Shown one piece after another: positions 8,585 to 18,120 of a stretch of 64,000 nucleotides of DNA. Below the pieces are notes generated by a model that was given only the letters and a program-made list of their open reading frames with translations, searched no databases and had not been told where the DNA came from. Source of the DNA: Streptomyces griseiscabiei. GTDB lineage: Bacteria; Actinomycetota; Actinomycetes; Streptomycetales; Streptomycetaceae. The stretch spans positions 1,798,001-1,862,000 of the forward strand of contig NZ_JAGJBZ010000001.1 of the NCBI RefSeq assembly GCF_020010925.1, in the 5' to 3' direction. The translations under genes were made by a program, and so were the position numbers. Numbering within the stretch: the first letter of the stretch is position 1; each line of letters opens with the position of its first letter.

Positions 8585-9360
8585 GAGGTCGCCGGGCGGA
8601 GCCTGAGGCCCTGCATCCCGCCGTCGACGGCGAGGGCGGTGCCGGTGACGGAGGCGGCGGCGGGGCTCGCGAGGTAGACGATGGCGGCGGCGACCTCGTC
8701 GGCGGTGACCAGCCGGCCCAGGGGCTGGCGGGCGTTGAGGGCGGCGCGTTCGGCCTCGGGGTCGTCGGCGGCGTCGAGGAGCCGGCCGACCCAGGGGGTG
8801 TCGGCGGTGCCGGGGTTGACGCAGTTGACGCGGACGCCCTCGCGGACGTGGTCGGCGGCCATCGCCAGGGTCAGCGAGAGGACCGCGCCCTTGCTGGCGG
8901 AGTACAGGGCGCGCTGCGGCAGACCGGCGGTGGCGGCGATGGAGCAGGTGTTGACGATCGCCGCGTGGGACGACCTCCGCAGATGCGGCAGCGCGGCCCG
9001 GCTGGTGCGGACCATGCCGAGGACGTTGACGTCGAGGACGCGATGCCACTGCAGGTCGGGGTTGTCCTCGACGGTGCCCTGGGCGCCGATGCCCGCGTTG
9101 TTGACGAGGATGTCGAGGCCGCCGAGCCGCTGGGCGGCCTCCGCGACGGCGGCCCGTACGGAGGCGTCGTCGGAGACATCGGCCTCGATGCCGAGCAGGG
9201 GGGCCGTGGCGCCGGAGGGGTCCACGTCGAGGACGGCCACGGCGGCGCCCCGGGCGGCGAGCAGCCGGGCGGTGGCGAGGCCGATGCCGGACGCGCCTCC
9301 GGTGACGATCGCCTTGAGACCCGACAGTTCACCCGTGCCCGTGTCTGTCCGCCCGGTCAT
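8581..9360 (-). CDS. Short-chain dehydrogenase, probable 2-keto-3-deoxy-L-fuconate dehydrogenase
   Basis: Classical SDR, 259 residues. The cofactor motif GGASGIG is at residues 21-27, NNAG near 87-90, catalytic Ser140, Tyr153 and Lys157 (YSASK), and the C-terminus is of the VDGGM type. Asp45 after the second strand suggests NAD. In the non-phosphorylative L-fucose route this step oxidises 2-keto-3-deoxy-L-fuconate to the 2,4-diketo acid. It overlaps both neighbours by 4 nt (ATGA), so the operon is translationally coupled. The alternative, that it oxidises the sugar itself, cannot be excluded. Confidence 0.87.
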   Translation of the reverse strand: MTGRTDTGTGELSGLKAIVTGGASGIGLATARLLAARGAAVAVLDVDPSGATAPLLGIEADVSDDASVRAAVAEAAQRLGGLDILVNNAGIGAQGTVEDNPDLQWHRVLDVNVLGMVRTSRAALPHLRRSSHAAIVNTCSIAATAGLPQRALYSASKGAVLSLTLAMAADHVREGVRVNCVNPGTADTPWVGRLLDAADDPEAERAALNARQPLGRLVTADEVAAAIVYLASPAAASVTGTALAVDGGMQGLRLRPATS

Positions 9361-10721
9361 GCGACGTCCTCCCGTCCGGCGAGGTCGGCGGCCCAGAACG
9401 CACCGTCCGGGTAACGGTATTCGGCGAGCGACCCGGGGTGCATGGTCGCGGAGAAGCCGGGGGTCAGGGGGGCGGTGTAGTGGCCCTCGCGCATCACCAC
9501 GGGGTCGGTGAAGTGCTCGTGGAGGTGGTCGACGTACTCGATGACCCGGTCGTCGGTGGTGCCGGAGAGGGCCAGGTAGTCGAACATCGACAGATGCTGG
9601 ACGAGTTCGCACAGGCCGACGCCACCGGCGTGCGGGCAGACGGGCACGCCGAACTTCGCGGCGAGCAGCAGGATCGCCAGGTTCTCGTTGACCCCGCCGA
9701 CCCGGGCCGCGTCGATCTGGAGGACGTCGAGGGCCTCGGCCTGGAGGAGCTGCTTGAAGACGATGCGGTTCTGGACGTGCTCGCCGGTGGCCACCTTCAC
9801 GGGGGCGACGCCCCGGCGGACGGCGGCGTGGCCGAGGACGTCGTCGGGGCTGGTGGGCTCCTCGATCCAGTACGGGTCGAAGTCGGCGAGGGCGCGGGTC
9901 CACTCGATCGCCTCGTCGATGTTCCAGCGCTGGTTGGCGTCGATGGCGATGCGTACGCCGTCGCCGACGGCGGCGCGGGCGGTGCGCATCCGGCGTACGT
10001 CGTCGGCGAGGTCGGCACCGACCTTCAGTTTGATCTGGGTGAAGCCGTCGGCGACGGCCTGCTTGGCGAGCCGGGTGAGCTTCTCGTCGGAGTAGCCGAG
10101 CCAGCCGGGTGAGGTGGTGTAGCCGGGGTAGCCGCGCTCCAGCAGCGCGCTCTCGCGGTCGGCGAGCCCGGTGCGGCCCCGGCGGAGCAGGTCGAGCGCC
10201 TCCTCGGGGGTGAGGGCGTCGGCGATGTAGCGGAAGTCGACCTGGGAGACCAGCCACTCGGGTTCGGCGTGCGCGAGGAGCCGCCACAGGGGCTGTCCCG
10301 CGCGTTTGGCGGCCAGGTCCCAGACGGCGTTGACGACGGCGCCGATGGCCATGTGCATCACGCCCTTCTCGGGGCCGAGCCAGCGCAGCTGGCTGTCGCC
10401 GATCAGGTCGCGGTTGACCGAGCCGGGGTCGGCGCACAGCTCCTCGACCGAGCGGCCGACGAGGTGGGGCCGCAGGGCGCCGATGGCGGCGACCTGGACG
10501 TCGTTGCCGCGGCCGATGGTGAAGGTGAAGCCGTGGCCCTCGTGCCCGTCACCGGCGTCGGTGCGGAGCACCACGTAGGCGGCGGAGTAGTCGGGGTCCG
10601 GGTTCATGGCGTCCGACCCGTCCAGCTCCCGCGAGGTGGGGAACCGGATGTCGTAGGTGTCGACCGCGGTGATCCGGGCGGGGGATGCAGTCACGGGGGT
10701 GCTCAAGGGAGTGCCTTTCAC
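9357..10721 (-). CDS. L-fuconate dehydratase (enolase superfamily)
   Basis: Mandelate-racemase-like dehydratase, about 450 residues, typical of L-fuconate dehydratases. The catalytic KLK is at 231-233; metal ligands are in DANQRW (Asp261), EEPT (Glu287/288) and GEH (313-315); the catalytic His364 is in CPHAG. It removes water from L-fuconate to give 2-keto-3-deoxy-L-fuconate. Two starts are possible: GTG at 10721, which overlaps the upstream stop, or TTG at 10706, which has GAAAGG at good spacing. I list the longer form. Confidence 0.92.
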   Translation of the reverse strand: MKGTPLSTPVTASPARITAVDTYDIRFPTSRELDGSDAMNPDPDYSAAYVVLRTDAGDGHEGHGFTFTIGRGNDVQVAAIGALRPHLVGRSVEELCADPGSVNRDLIGDSQLRWLGPEKGVMHMAIGAVVNAVWDLAAKRAGQPLWRLLAHAEPEWLVSQVDFRYIADALTPEEALDLLRRGRTGLADRESALLERGYPGYTTSPGWLGYSDEKLTRLAKQAVADGFTQIKLKVGADLADDVRRMRTARAAVGDGVRIAIDANQRWNIDEAIEWTRALADFDPYWIEEPTSPDDVLGHAAVRRGVAPVKVATGEHVQNRIVFKQLLQAEALDVLQIDAARVGGVNENLAILLLAAKFGVPVCPHAGGVGLCELVQHLSMFDYLALSGTTDDRVIEYVDHLHEHFTDPVVMREGHYTAPLTPGFSATMHPGSLAEYRYPDGAFWAADLAGREDVA

Positions 10722-11569
10722 GCTTGGCCGAAGGTCTGGCGCTGGCTCCCGAGCCCGTCGATCTCTAGCTCGACGGTGTCACCGGGGCGGAGATAGGGGG
10801 TGCCGGGCAGGCCGAGGGCGACTCCGGCGGGCGTACCGGTGTTGATCATGTCGCCGGGCTCCAGGACCATGTACCGGCTGAGGTACGCCACGATCTCGTG
10901 GACCGGGAAGATCATGTCGCGGGTGTGTCCGTGCTGGCGCTTGACCCCGTTGACGCTCAGCCGCAGTCCGAGGTCCTGCGGGTCGCCGGCCTCGTCGGCG
11001 GTGACCAGCCAGGGGCCCATCGGGTTGAAGGTCTCGCAGGACTTGCCGAGGTCCCACTGCGAGGAGTACTCCAGCTGGAACTCGCGCTCGGAGACGTCGT
11101 GGCTGACCACGTATCCGGCGATCACCTCGGCGGCGTCCTCGGGACCGTCGAGGTAGCGGGCCCGGCGGCCGATGACGACGCCCAGCTCGACCTCCCAGTC
11201 CGTCCTGGCCGAGCCGCGCGGGATCAGTACCTCGTCGTACGGGCCGACGACCGTGCTCGGATCTTTGAGGAAGACGACCGGGCGGGGCGGGATCGCGGCG
11301 CCGGTCTCGGCGGCGTGGTCGCGGTAGTTCAGCCCGACACAGACGATCTTGCCGGGGCGGGCGACGGGGGCGCCGACGCGCAGGGCCGCGGCGTCCAGCT
11401 CGGGCAGTCCGCCCGCCTCGACCGCCGCGCGGGCCCGGTCGACTCCCCCGGAGGTGAGGAAGGCGCCGTCGATGTCGGGGGCCACGGAGGACAGGTCCAG
11501 CAGTCGGCCGTCATCGGTGCGGACGGCGGGCCGCTCCTCGCCCGGGGCGCCGACGCGTAGCAGTTTCAC
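10718..11569 (-). CDS. Fumarylacetoacetate hydrolase family, probable 2,4-diketo-3-deoxy-L-fuconate hydrolase
   Basis: FAH-fold C-C bond hydrolase, 283 residues. Conserved segments include GLNYRDHA near residues 78-85, the metal-binding WEVELG segment, SHDVSER and NTGTPAGV near the end. In this pathway the enzyme would split 2,4-diketo-3-deoxy-L-fuconate into pyruvate and L-lactate, making phosphorylation unnecessary. It is the promoter-proximal gene of the minus-strand operon. Its ATG at 11569 faces a 462-nt divergent control region. Confidence 0.9.
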   Translation of the reverse strand: MKLLRVGAPGEERPAVRTDDGRLLDLSSVAPDIDGAFLTSGGVDRARAAVEAGGLPELDAAALRVGAPVARPGKIVCVGLNYRDHAAETGAAIPPRPVVFLKDPSTVVGPYDEVLIPRGSARTDWEVELGVVIGRRARYLDGPEDAAEVIAGYVVSHDVSEREFQLEYSSQWDLGKSCETFNPMGPWLVTADEAGDPQDLGLRLSVNGVKRQHGHTRDMIFPVHEIVAYLSRYMVLEPGDMINTGTPAGVALGLPGTPYLRPGDTVELEIDGLGSQRQTFGQA

Positions 11570-12031
11570 TGGGGCAGCTCCCTTGCCATGGGTTCGTTCG
11601 GCGATCGATCAGCCATCGGTCGGTCATCGATCGGCCGCTGTCATTCATCGGAGGAATGGCGCACCGTGACTTTAGGGGCAGTTCGGCGCCCTGACAACGT
11701 ATTCCTCGGATGTATTTGGATCGACACCGGACTTTCGCCAGCCCATGAATCCGACATAAGCGACATCGGTCTGAGGGGGCACCCCTGGCACTCCAAGATC
11801 GGGATGGCGAATTCATCGCGGGCGACCTCTTGTCATCCCCGGCAATCCCGTCGTAACGTCCTCGACGTCCGAGATACATCGGAGGAATCGCACCACCGTC
11901 CCACGTAGGTAGTGGCCGTTCCAACTCCGCTGCTCGTTCACCCGGTTGACCCTCTATCCCTCCCCTCCGACAGCCCACGCATGCCTGTCCCGGAGGGCGG
12001 CCTCCCTGTCCTGGCTAAGGAGAACCCGGCC
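11570..12031. promoter_or_regulatory. Divergent control region of the fucose catabolic and transport operons
   Basis: No gene was seen in these 462 nt. The region should hold both promoters. It contains three near-identical 12-mers: CATCGGAGGAAT at 11646-11657, its inverted one-mismatch copy at 11701-11712, and CATCGGAGGAAT again at 11877-11888. Near the catabolic side there is a cluster of ATCGATC/ATCGGTC repeats (11600-11635). These are candidate operators for the GntR/FadR regulator encoded at 15.9 kb; this is inference from position and repetition. Confidence 0.55.
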
Positions 12032-13081
12032 ATGAAGCTCGCTCGCACCCGCTCCACCGCCGCGGCGGCCTGCGCCCTCGCTGCCCTCACCCTGCTCACC
12101 GCGTGCAACCGCGAAAGTTCCTCCGGGTCGGCCGGATCGGGCGGTGACAAGCCCGCCATCGGCATCGATCTGCCGCGCTCCGACTCGGACTTCTGGAACT
12201 CCTACGCCGAGTACCTGAAGAAGGACGTCAAGTCCGAGGACATCAACGCGCTGCCGCTCAGCAACTCGCAGAACGACATCACCAAGCTCGTCGCCAATGT
12301 GCAGGTGTTCCAGAACACGGGCGCCAAGGCGGTCGTCATGGCCCCGCAGGACACCGGCGCCATCGCCTCCACCCTCGACACCCTCGCGTCGAAGAAGATC
12401 CCCGTGGTCAGCGTCGACACCCGGCCCGACAAGGGCGACGTCTACATGGTGGTCCGCGCCGACAACCGGGCGTACGGCACCAAGGCCTGCGAGTTCCTCG
12501 GCAAGCAGCTGGGCGGCAAGGGCAAGGTCGCCGAACTGCAGGGCGCGCTGGACTCGATCAACGGACGGGACCGCTCCGAGGCGTTCGCGGAGTGCATGAA
12601 GACCAAGTTCCCGAAGATCAAGGTCTTCGAGCTGCCCACCGACTGGAAGGGCGACGTGGCCTCCGCCAAGCTGCAGAGCCTGCTCGCCCAGCACCCCGAC
12701 CTGAACGGCATCTACATGCAGGCCGGCGGTGTCTTCCTGCAGCCGACCCTGGCCCTGCTGGAGCAGAAGGGCCTGCTGAAGCCCGCCGGGGAGAAGGGCC
12801 ACATCTCGATCATCTCCAACGACGGCATCCCGCAGGAGTTCGACGCCATCCGCAAGGGCCAGATCGACGCCACGGTCTCGCAGCCGGCCGACCTGTACGC
12901 CAAGTACGCGCTGTACTACGCGGAGGCGGCGGCCGAGGGCAAGACGTTCAAGCCGGGCAAGACCGACCACGATTCCACGATCATCGAGATCCCGAACGGT
13001 CTGGAGGACCAGCTCCCGGCGCCGCTGGTGACCAAGGACAACGTGGACGACAAGACCCTGTGGGGCAACAACGTCGGCTAG
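12032..13081 (+). CDS. Sugar ABC transporter substrate-binding lipoprotein (RbsB-like)
   Basis: Periplasmic-binding-protein-4 family lipoprotein, 349 residues. The signal peptide ends in LLTAC with Cys25. The ATG at 12032 is preceded by AAGGAG (12017-12022); in-frame codons upstream are not preceded by a ribosome site. The body has the RbsB-type fold signatures VMAPQDTGAIAS, VVSVDTRPD and IYMQAGG. It is the first gene of the plus-strand import operon, divergent from the fucose enzymes, so L-fucose or another 6-deoxyhexose is the likely ligand. Confidence 0.92.
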   Translation: MKLARTRSTAAAACALAALTLLTACNRESSSGSAGSGGDKPAIGIDLPRSDSDFWNSYAEYLKKDVKSEDINALPLSNSQNDITKLVANVQVFQNTGAKAVVMAPQDTGAIASTLDTLASKKIPVVSVDTRPDKGDVYMVVRADNRAYGTKACEFLGKQLGGKGKVAELQGALDSINGRDRSEAFAECMKTKFPKIKVFELPTDWKGDVASAKLQSLLAQHPDLNGIYMQAGGVFLQPTLALLEQKGLLKPAGEKGHISIISNDGIPQEFDAIRKGQIDATVSQPADLYAKYALYYAEAAAEGKTFKPGKTDHDSTIIEIPNGLEDQLPAPLVTKDNVDDKTLWGNNVG

Positions 13082-13171
13082 GGGTGCCCCGAAGGCCCCG
13101 CCGGATCAGCCGATTCGCCCGCAGCCCACGAATCCACCCCCCAAGCCAGCCCACGAAGGACGGTATCCACC

Positions 13172-14809
13172 ATGGCGGACACCGCGACCGCCGCGGCGAA
13201 CGGCGGCGGCGACCCCGCCGCCGGGAGCCACGCCCCGGTGGCCGAGGCCATCGGCATCAGCAAGAGGTTCGGCGCCACCGTCGCGCTGCGCGACGCCCGG
13301 ATCACCATCGCGCCGGGCGAGTCGCACGCGCTGGTCGGCCGCAACGGCGCCGGCAAGTCGACCCTGGTGTCCATCCTGACCGGGCTGCGGCACGCCGACA
13401 CCGGCACCCTGCGCTTCTCCGGCGAGCCGGCGCCCGCCGTCGGCGACATCGACGCCTGGCGCTCCAGGGTCGCCTGCGTCTACCAGAAGTCCACGATCAT
13501 CCAGGGCCTGACCGTCGCCGAGAACCTCTTCCTGAACCGGCAGAGCGACGGCGCCGCGCGGCCCATCCGCTGGAAGCGACTGCGGGCGCGGGCCGAGGAG
13601 TTGCTCGCCGGGTACGGCGTGGACGTGAAGGCCGACGCGCGGGCCCGGGACCTCACCGTCGAGCAGCGGCAGTTCGTGGAGATCGCGCGGGCGCTGTCGT
13701 TCGGCGCGCGCTTCATCATCCTCGACGAGCCGACCGCCAAGCTCGACGCCCGCGGTATCAACCGGCTCTTCGACAAGCTCCGCGACCTCCAACGGCAGGG
13801 CGTCGCCTTCCTGTTCATCTCCCACCACCTCCAAGAGGTGTACGACCTCTGCACCACCGTCACGGTCTACCGGGACGCGGCCCACATCCTGACCGCGCCC
13901 GTCGCCGAACTCGGCCACCAGGCCCTGGTGGAGGCCATGACCGGGGAGTCCACCGTCACGGCGGCGGAGACGGTGGAGAACCGTCCCCCGGTGCGGTCCG
14001 ACGCCCCCGAACTCCTGACCGTCGAGGACCTCACCCTGCCCGGCGCCTGCGAGAACCTGTCGCTGTCGGTGCGCGCCGGTGAGGTGGTCGGCCTCGCCGG
14101 CGCGGCGGCCAGCGGCAATGTGCGGGTCGGCGAGACCGTCGCCGGGCTGCACCGGGTCGAGGAGGGCACGATCTCGGTCCGGGGGCGGCGGGTGCGCGGC
14201 GGCAGTGTGCCCTCGGCGCTCGCCGTCGGTGTCGGGCTCGTCCCGGAGGACCGCCATCTCCAGGGCCTGGTCAACAACCGCAGCGTGGCGGAGAACGCGA
14301 CGCTCACCGTCACCGACCAGCTCGGCCCGTACGGCACCGTGCTGCCCTCCCGGACCAGGGTCTTCGCCCAGCGCATGATCCGGGACCTCGACATCAAGAC
14401 ACCGGGCGGGTCCACCCTCGTGTCGGCGCTCTCCGGCGGCAACCAGCAGAAGGTCGTCGTCGCCCGCGCCCTGGCCACCGACCCGCATGTGCTGGTGGCA
14501 ATCCGCCCGACCAACGGGGTGGACGTCAAGTCCAAGGAGTTCCTGCTGCGCCGGATCCGGGAGATCGCGGACGGCGGGAGGGCCGCGCTGATCGTCTCCG
14601 ACGAGCTGGACGACCTGAAGGTGTGCGACCGGCTCGTGGTGATGTTCCACGGGCGGGTGGTCGCCGAGTTCGACCGGGGCTGGACGGACGAGCAGGTGGT
14701 CGCGGCGATGGAGGGCGTGGCCGGCCACACCGAAGCCGCCGCCGCCCGGGGCGACGCCCACGACAGCGACCTCACCACCCCTGACATCACCGAAGAGCAC
14801 GGAAGGTAG
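13172..14809 (+). CDS. Sugar ABC transporter ATPase, fused double-domain (RbsA/MglA-like)
   Basis: Duplicated ATPase of a monosaccharide importer, 545 residues. The N-terminal domain is intact: Walker A GRNGAGKST (56-64) and Walker B FIILDEPTAK. The C-terminal domain has a degenerate P-loop (GAAASGNVRVGE) and a degenerate Walker B (VLVAIRPTNG) but keeps the signature LSGGNQQK. This asymmetry is normal in the RbsA group. It lies 90 nt after the binding protein and 2 nt before the permease. Confidence 0.93.
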   Translation: MADTATAAANGGGDPAAGSHAPVAEAIGISKRFGATVALRDARITIAPGESHALVGRNGAGKSTLVSILTGLRHADTGTLRFSGEPAPAVGDIDAWRSRVACVYQKSTIIQGLTVAENLFLNRQSDGAARPIRWKRLRARAEELLAGYGVDVKADARARDLTVEQRQFVEIARALSFGARFIILDEPTAKLDARGINRLFDKLRDLQRQGVAFLFISHHLQEVYDLCTTVTVYRDAAHILTAPVAELGHQALVEAMTGESTVTAAETVENRPPVRSDAPELLTVEDLTLPGACENLSLSVRAGEVVGLAGAAASGNVRVGETVAGLHRVEEGTISVRGRRVRGGSVPSALAVGVGLVPEDRHLQGLVNNRSVAENATLTVTDQLGPYGTVLPSRTRVFAQRMIRDLDIKTPGGSTLVSALSGGNQQKVVVARALATDPHVLVAIRPTNGVDVKSKEFLLRRIREIADGGRAALIVSDELDDLKVCDRLVVMFHGRVVAEFDRGWTDEQVVAAMEGVAGHTEAAAARGDAHDSDLTTPDITEEHGR

Positions 14810-14811
14810 TC

Positions 14812-15852
14812 ATGTCCGCCACCACTGATGTCACCGACCCCGCCAAGAGCGTGGCACGGGAGACCACCGGGGACACCCGCCGCGGGCTCGACCTCGGTCG
14901 CTTCCGTGAACTGTCCCTGGTCCCCGCGATCCTGGTCCTCGGCCTGATCGGCTTCATCGTCTCGCCGGCCTTCCTCACCGCCGACAACCTCATCGGTGTG
15001 GCCCAGCAGTCCACCGAGCTGAGCCTGCTGGTGCTGGCCACCGCGCTGATCCTGATCTGCGGCCGGATGGACCTGTCCCTGGAGTCCACGATCGGCGTGG
15101 CGCCCGTCATCGCCGTCTGGCTGGTGCTGCCGACCAGCGGCGCCCGGTTCACCGGCCTCGGGCTGCTGCCCGAGTGGACGGCCGTACCGCTGTGTCTGCT
15201 GGTGGGCGTGGTGATCGGCGCCGTCAACGGGTTCCTGATCCTGAAGCTGCGCCTCAACGGCTTCATCGTCACCCTCGGCATGCTGACCATGCTGCGCGGC
15301 CTCCAGGTGGCCCTGTCCGAGGGCCAGTCCATCGTGGAGCTGCCGTCCTCCTTCACCTACCTCGGCAAGGCGTCGTGGCTCGGGGTGCCGGCCGCCATCT
15401 GGATCTGCGTGGTCCTCTTCGCCCTCGGCGGCAGCGCGCTGGCCTGGCTGCGGCACGGCCGGGCGCTGTACGCGATCGGCGGCAACGCGGAGGCCGCCCG
15501 GACGGCCGGTATCCGGGTCGACCGGATCGTGTGGGCGGTGCTGATCCTCGGCAGTGTGCTGGCCGCGTTCGCCGGCATCCTCTACAGCGGCCACTACGGG
15601 TCGATCTCCGCGACCCAGGGCAGCGGCTGGATCTTCCAGGTGTTCGCCGCGACCGTCATCGGCGGGGTCAGCCTCAACGGCGGCAAGGGCTCGGTGTTCG
15701 GCGCCCTCACCGGTGTGCTGACGCTCCAACTCGTCGTGAACGTCATGACGCTGGCCGGTGTGCCTCCGCTGTGGAACCAGTTCCTCAACGGCGCGATCAT
15801 CATCGTCGCCCTGATCATCTCCCGCTTCGCCTCCGGCGAGAAGCAGGAGTAG
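14812..15852 (+). CDS. Sugar ABC transporter permease (RbsC-like)
   Basis: Polytopic permease of the BPD_transp_2 family, 346 residues, with about eight to ten hydrophobic segments. It has the conserved RMDLSLES segment near residues 84-91 and the late GNAEAARTAGIRVD coupling loop. With the preceding binding protein and ATPase it completes a monosaccharide importer. A 21-residue hydrophilic N-terminus precedes the first helix. Confidence 0.93.
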   Translation: MSATTDVTDPAKSVARETTGDTRRGLDLGRFRELSLVPAILVLGLIGFIVSPAFLTADNLIGVAQQSTELSLLVLATALILICGRMDLSLESTIGVAPVIAVWLVLPTSGARFTGLGLLPEWTAVPLCLLVGVVIGAVNGFLILKLRLNGFIVTLGMLTMLRGLQVALSEGQSIVELPSSFTYLGKASWLGVPAAIWICVVLFALGGSALAWLRHGRALYAIGGNAEAARTAGIRVDRIVWAVLILGSVLAAFAGILYSGHYGSISATQGSGWIFQVFAATVIGGVSLNGGKGSVFGALTGVLTLQLVVNVMTLAGVPPLWNQFLNGAIIIVALIISRFASGEKQE

Positions 15853-15904
15853 CGCGGCCCGGTACGGCGAGAAGCGGACGTACCCCGGTACAGGGAGGCA
15901 CCTC

Positions 15905-16609
15905 GTGGCACTGACGGACGAGGCGATGGACAAGATCAAGGCGATGATCGTGGCCGGGGAGCTGGCGCCGGGCTCCCGCCTTCCCAAGGAGGAGATCCTC
16001 GCCGCCCAGCTCGGGCTGTCCCGCAGTTCGCTGCGGGAGGCGGTACGGGCGCTGACCGCGATGCGCATCCTGGTCACCCGGCAGGGCGACGGCACGTACG
16101 TGTCCAGTCTGGAACCGCATCTGCTGCTGGAGTCGCTCTCCTTCGCCTCGGACGTCTCCCAGGGGCGGACGGCCCTGCAACTGCTCCAGGTCCGGCGGCT
16201 GCTGGAGCCCCAGGCGACCGGGGCCGCCGCCGCCCTGCTGACCGCCGGCGACCTCGACGAACTGGGCGCGATCCTGCGGCGGTCACGGGCCGCCGCCACG
16301 GTCGAGGAGTTCGTGGGCCACGACATCGCCTTCCATCTGCGGATCGTGGAGGCGGTCGGCAACCCCGTGCTGTCGATGCTGCTGCGGGTGCTCTCCACCC
16401 GCACCCAGCGGGCCCGGATCGTCCGGGGCACCCGCACCGAGCGGGCCGTGGAACACGCGCACCGCGAGCACGAGGAGATCCTCCGCGCCCTGTGCGCCCG
16501 TGACGCCGCCCTGGCCGTGTCGGCGGCGACGGTCCATGTCGCCGCCGTGGAGCAGTGGATGGCGAACGGGCTGGTCGAGGAGGATCCCCTCTGCGTGGCC
16601 GAGGGCTGA
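15905..16609 (+). CDS. GntR-family transcriptional regulator, FadR/FCD subfamily
   Basis: DNA-binding regulator, 234 residues. An N-terminal winged helix (about residues 1-70) contains GSRLPKEEILAAQLGLSRSS and REAVRALTAM, and a C-terminal all-helical FCD ligand domain carries the metal-site HDIAFHLRI segment and a later HREHEEI segment. It is the last gene of the import operon, and most likely represses both divergent fucose operons until the sugar or a pathway acid binds. It starts with GTG after GGGAGG. Confidence 0.9.
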   Translation: MALTDEAMDKIKAMIVAGELAPGSRLPKEEILAAQLGLSRSSLREAVRALTAMRILVTRQGDGTYVSSLEPHLLLESLSFASDVSQGRTALQLLQVRRLLEPQATGAAAALLTAGDLDELGAILRRSRAAATVEEFVGHDIAFHLRIVEAVGNPVLSMLLRVLSTRTQRARIVRGTRTERAVEHAHREHEEILRALCARDAALAVSAATVHVAAVEQWMANGLVEEDPLCVAEG

Positions 16610-16639
16610 GCCCCGCCTCGGCGGAGGGCTGAGCCCCGC
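16601..16639. repeat. Two direct copies of a 16-bp sequence at the end of the regulator gene
   Basis: GAGGGCTGAGCCCCGC occurs at 16601-16616 and 16624-16639, spanning the last codons of the regulator gene and the 32-nt gap before the convergent phytase gene. Each copy contains GGGCTGAGCCC, which can form a small hairpin. This may be a local duplication that serves as a bidirectional terminator. Confidence 0.5.
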
Positions 16640-16641
16640 GC

Positions 16642-17976
16642 TCACATGTCGGTGGCGTCCACCAGTTCGCCGAGGTCGACGAACTTGAAGCCGGTGCCGG
16701 TGCGGGTGCCGCCCTCGCCGTCCGGGACCCCGGGGGTCTCGTGGCCGTCCTGGACGACGAGCAGACCGCGCGGATAGCGGTGGCCCAGCGGGGCGTTGAG
16801 CACGGCGGCGCCGTCGCACTCCTCCACGCTGTCGAGGGCCGGCGAGGCGGCGCCGATCCGGAAGCCGCCCTCGTACTCGTTGCCCTCGCTCACCTCACGG
16901 TCGTACAGGGCGAAGGTGTCGTCGCCCTGGCTGGAGGCGAGCAGGTAACCGTCCCCGTCCCGTTCCTGATAGAGCGTCAGGCCCTCCACGTCGGCGGACA
17001 GCCGCTTCCCTCCGTAGCCGGGGTCGGCGCCCGGCGCGCACTCCTCGGTCTCCTCGTCGTAGGTGCCGGGGACGCCGTACTCCCTGGTCCGGTCGACCAG
17101 GACCGGCTTGCCGGTGAGGTCGGCCCGCAGCCTCCAGATGCCGATGTCCTCCTGGCCCGCGTAGAGGGTGCCGGTGGCGGGGTCCACCACCATGCCCTCG
17201 ACCTGCGGGAGTTCACCGGGTTCGCCGCAGGGGCTCCAGGTGCTGCCGTCGGGCAGCCGGAAGGAGGACGGCAGGTCGAGGGTGCGGACCTTGCGGTAGC
17301 CGACTGTGCCGTGTGCGGCCGGAAGGAGTTCGAGCAGCGCGAGACGGGTGCGCTCCCGCTGACTGACCAGGGCGTAGGTGCGGCCGGTGGCCCTGTCCGT
17401 CCAGGTGGCGAGGCCGTACGCGGTGCGCTGGTCGTTGATCTCGGCCTGGTCGGCGGAGAAGACGGGGGCGGCGGCCGGATCGGTGATGTCGGTCAGCGGC
17501 CCGCCGGGGCGGGCGGGGTCGACGCGGTAGATCCGCAGCCGGTCGTTGCCCCGGTCGCTCACCACCGCCACGTCGGCCCGGCCCGCCGTGGTGCGCAGAC
17601 CGGTGACGAGGTCGACGTTGTTGAAGCGGCCGGGGGCGTCGTCCTCGGCCGGCGGCTTCGGTGCGGCCACCGTCTGCACCGGCCGGGCGTCGAGGTTGTA
17701 GACGCGCAGGCCGCCCTCCTTCGCGGTGGCGACGACGAGGCTGCGGCCGGGGTCGGCGGGGTTCCGCCAGATCGCCGGGTCGTCGGCGTCGGAGGCGCCG
17801 CCTGCCTCGTCGTCGTACAGCGCGGCCGACTCGCTCGTGGCGGTCACCGTCGGGAGGGCGGGCGCGCGCCCTGCCGCGACCGGGCCCGCTCCCGCCGGGG
17901 AGGCCGTGAGGAAGGTGGTGAGCGCGGTGCCGGAGGCGAGGAGGGCGACTCTTCGGGCGGTGCGGGGCGTTCTCAC
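16642..17976 (-). CDS. Secreted beta-propeller phytase
   Basis: Extracellular phosphatase of the beta-propeller phytase family, 444 residues. A signal peptide ends around ASPAGA. The order of motifs fits the family: ADDPAIW, GGLRVYNLD, NNVDLV, SDRGNDRLRIY, AYGLA, VEGMVVDPATG, DVEGLTLY and ASSQGDDTFALYDR. Such enzymes are calcium-dependent and release phosphate from phytate. The GTG at 17976 has AAGGAA upstream; an in-frame TTG at 18000 would add eight residues. No clear direct-repeat Pho box was recognised upstream, although phosphate control would be expected. It is monocistronic and convergent with the GntR gene. Confidence 0.9.
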   Translation of the reverse strand: MRTPRTARRVALLASGTALTTFLTASPAGAGPVAAGRAPALPTVTATSESAALYDDEAGGASDADDPAIWRNPADPGRSLVVATAKEGGLRVYNLDARPVQTVAAPKPPAEDDAPGRFNNVDLVTGLRTTAGRADVAVVSDRGNDRLRIYRVDPARPGGPLTDITDPAAAPVFSADQAEINDQRTAYGLATWTDRATGRTYALVSQRERTRLALLELLPAAHGTVGYRKVRTLDLPSSFRLPDGSTWSPCGEPGELPQVEGMVVDPATGTLYAGQEDIGIWRLRADLTGKPVLVDRTREYGVPGTYDEETEECAPGADPGYGGKRLSADVEGLTLYQERDGDGYLLASSQGDDTFALYDREVSEGNEYEGGFRIGAASPALDSVEECDGAAVLNAPLGHRYPRGLLVVQDGHETPGVPDGEGGTRTGTGFKFVDLGELVDATDM

Positions 17977-18120
17977 AGGCGTTCGCTTCCTTACCGTCAA
18001 ATGCCGTCGATGGTCGGGGACATGCAGATGGTGCGGAGTGAAGCTTGCGCGCAGACGGACGGGGTCTGTCCATGGGGGCGTGGTGAAGTGGCCGTGGATC
18101 GGCCGAAGTTCGCCCGGTCG

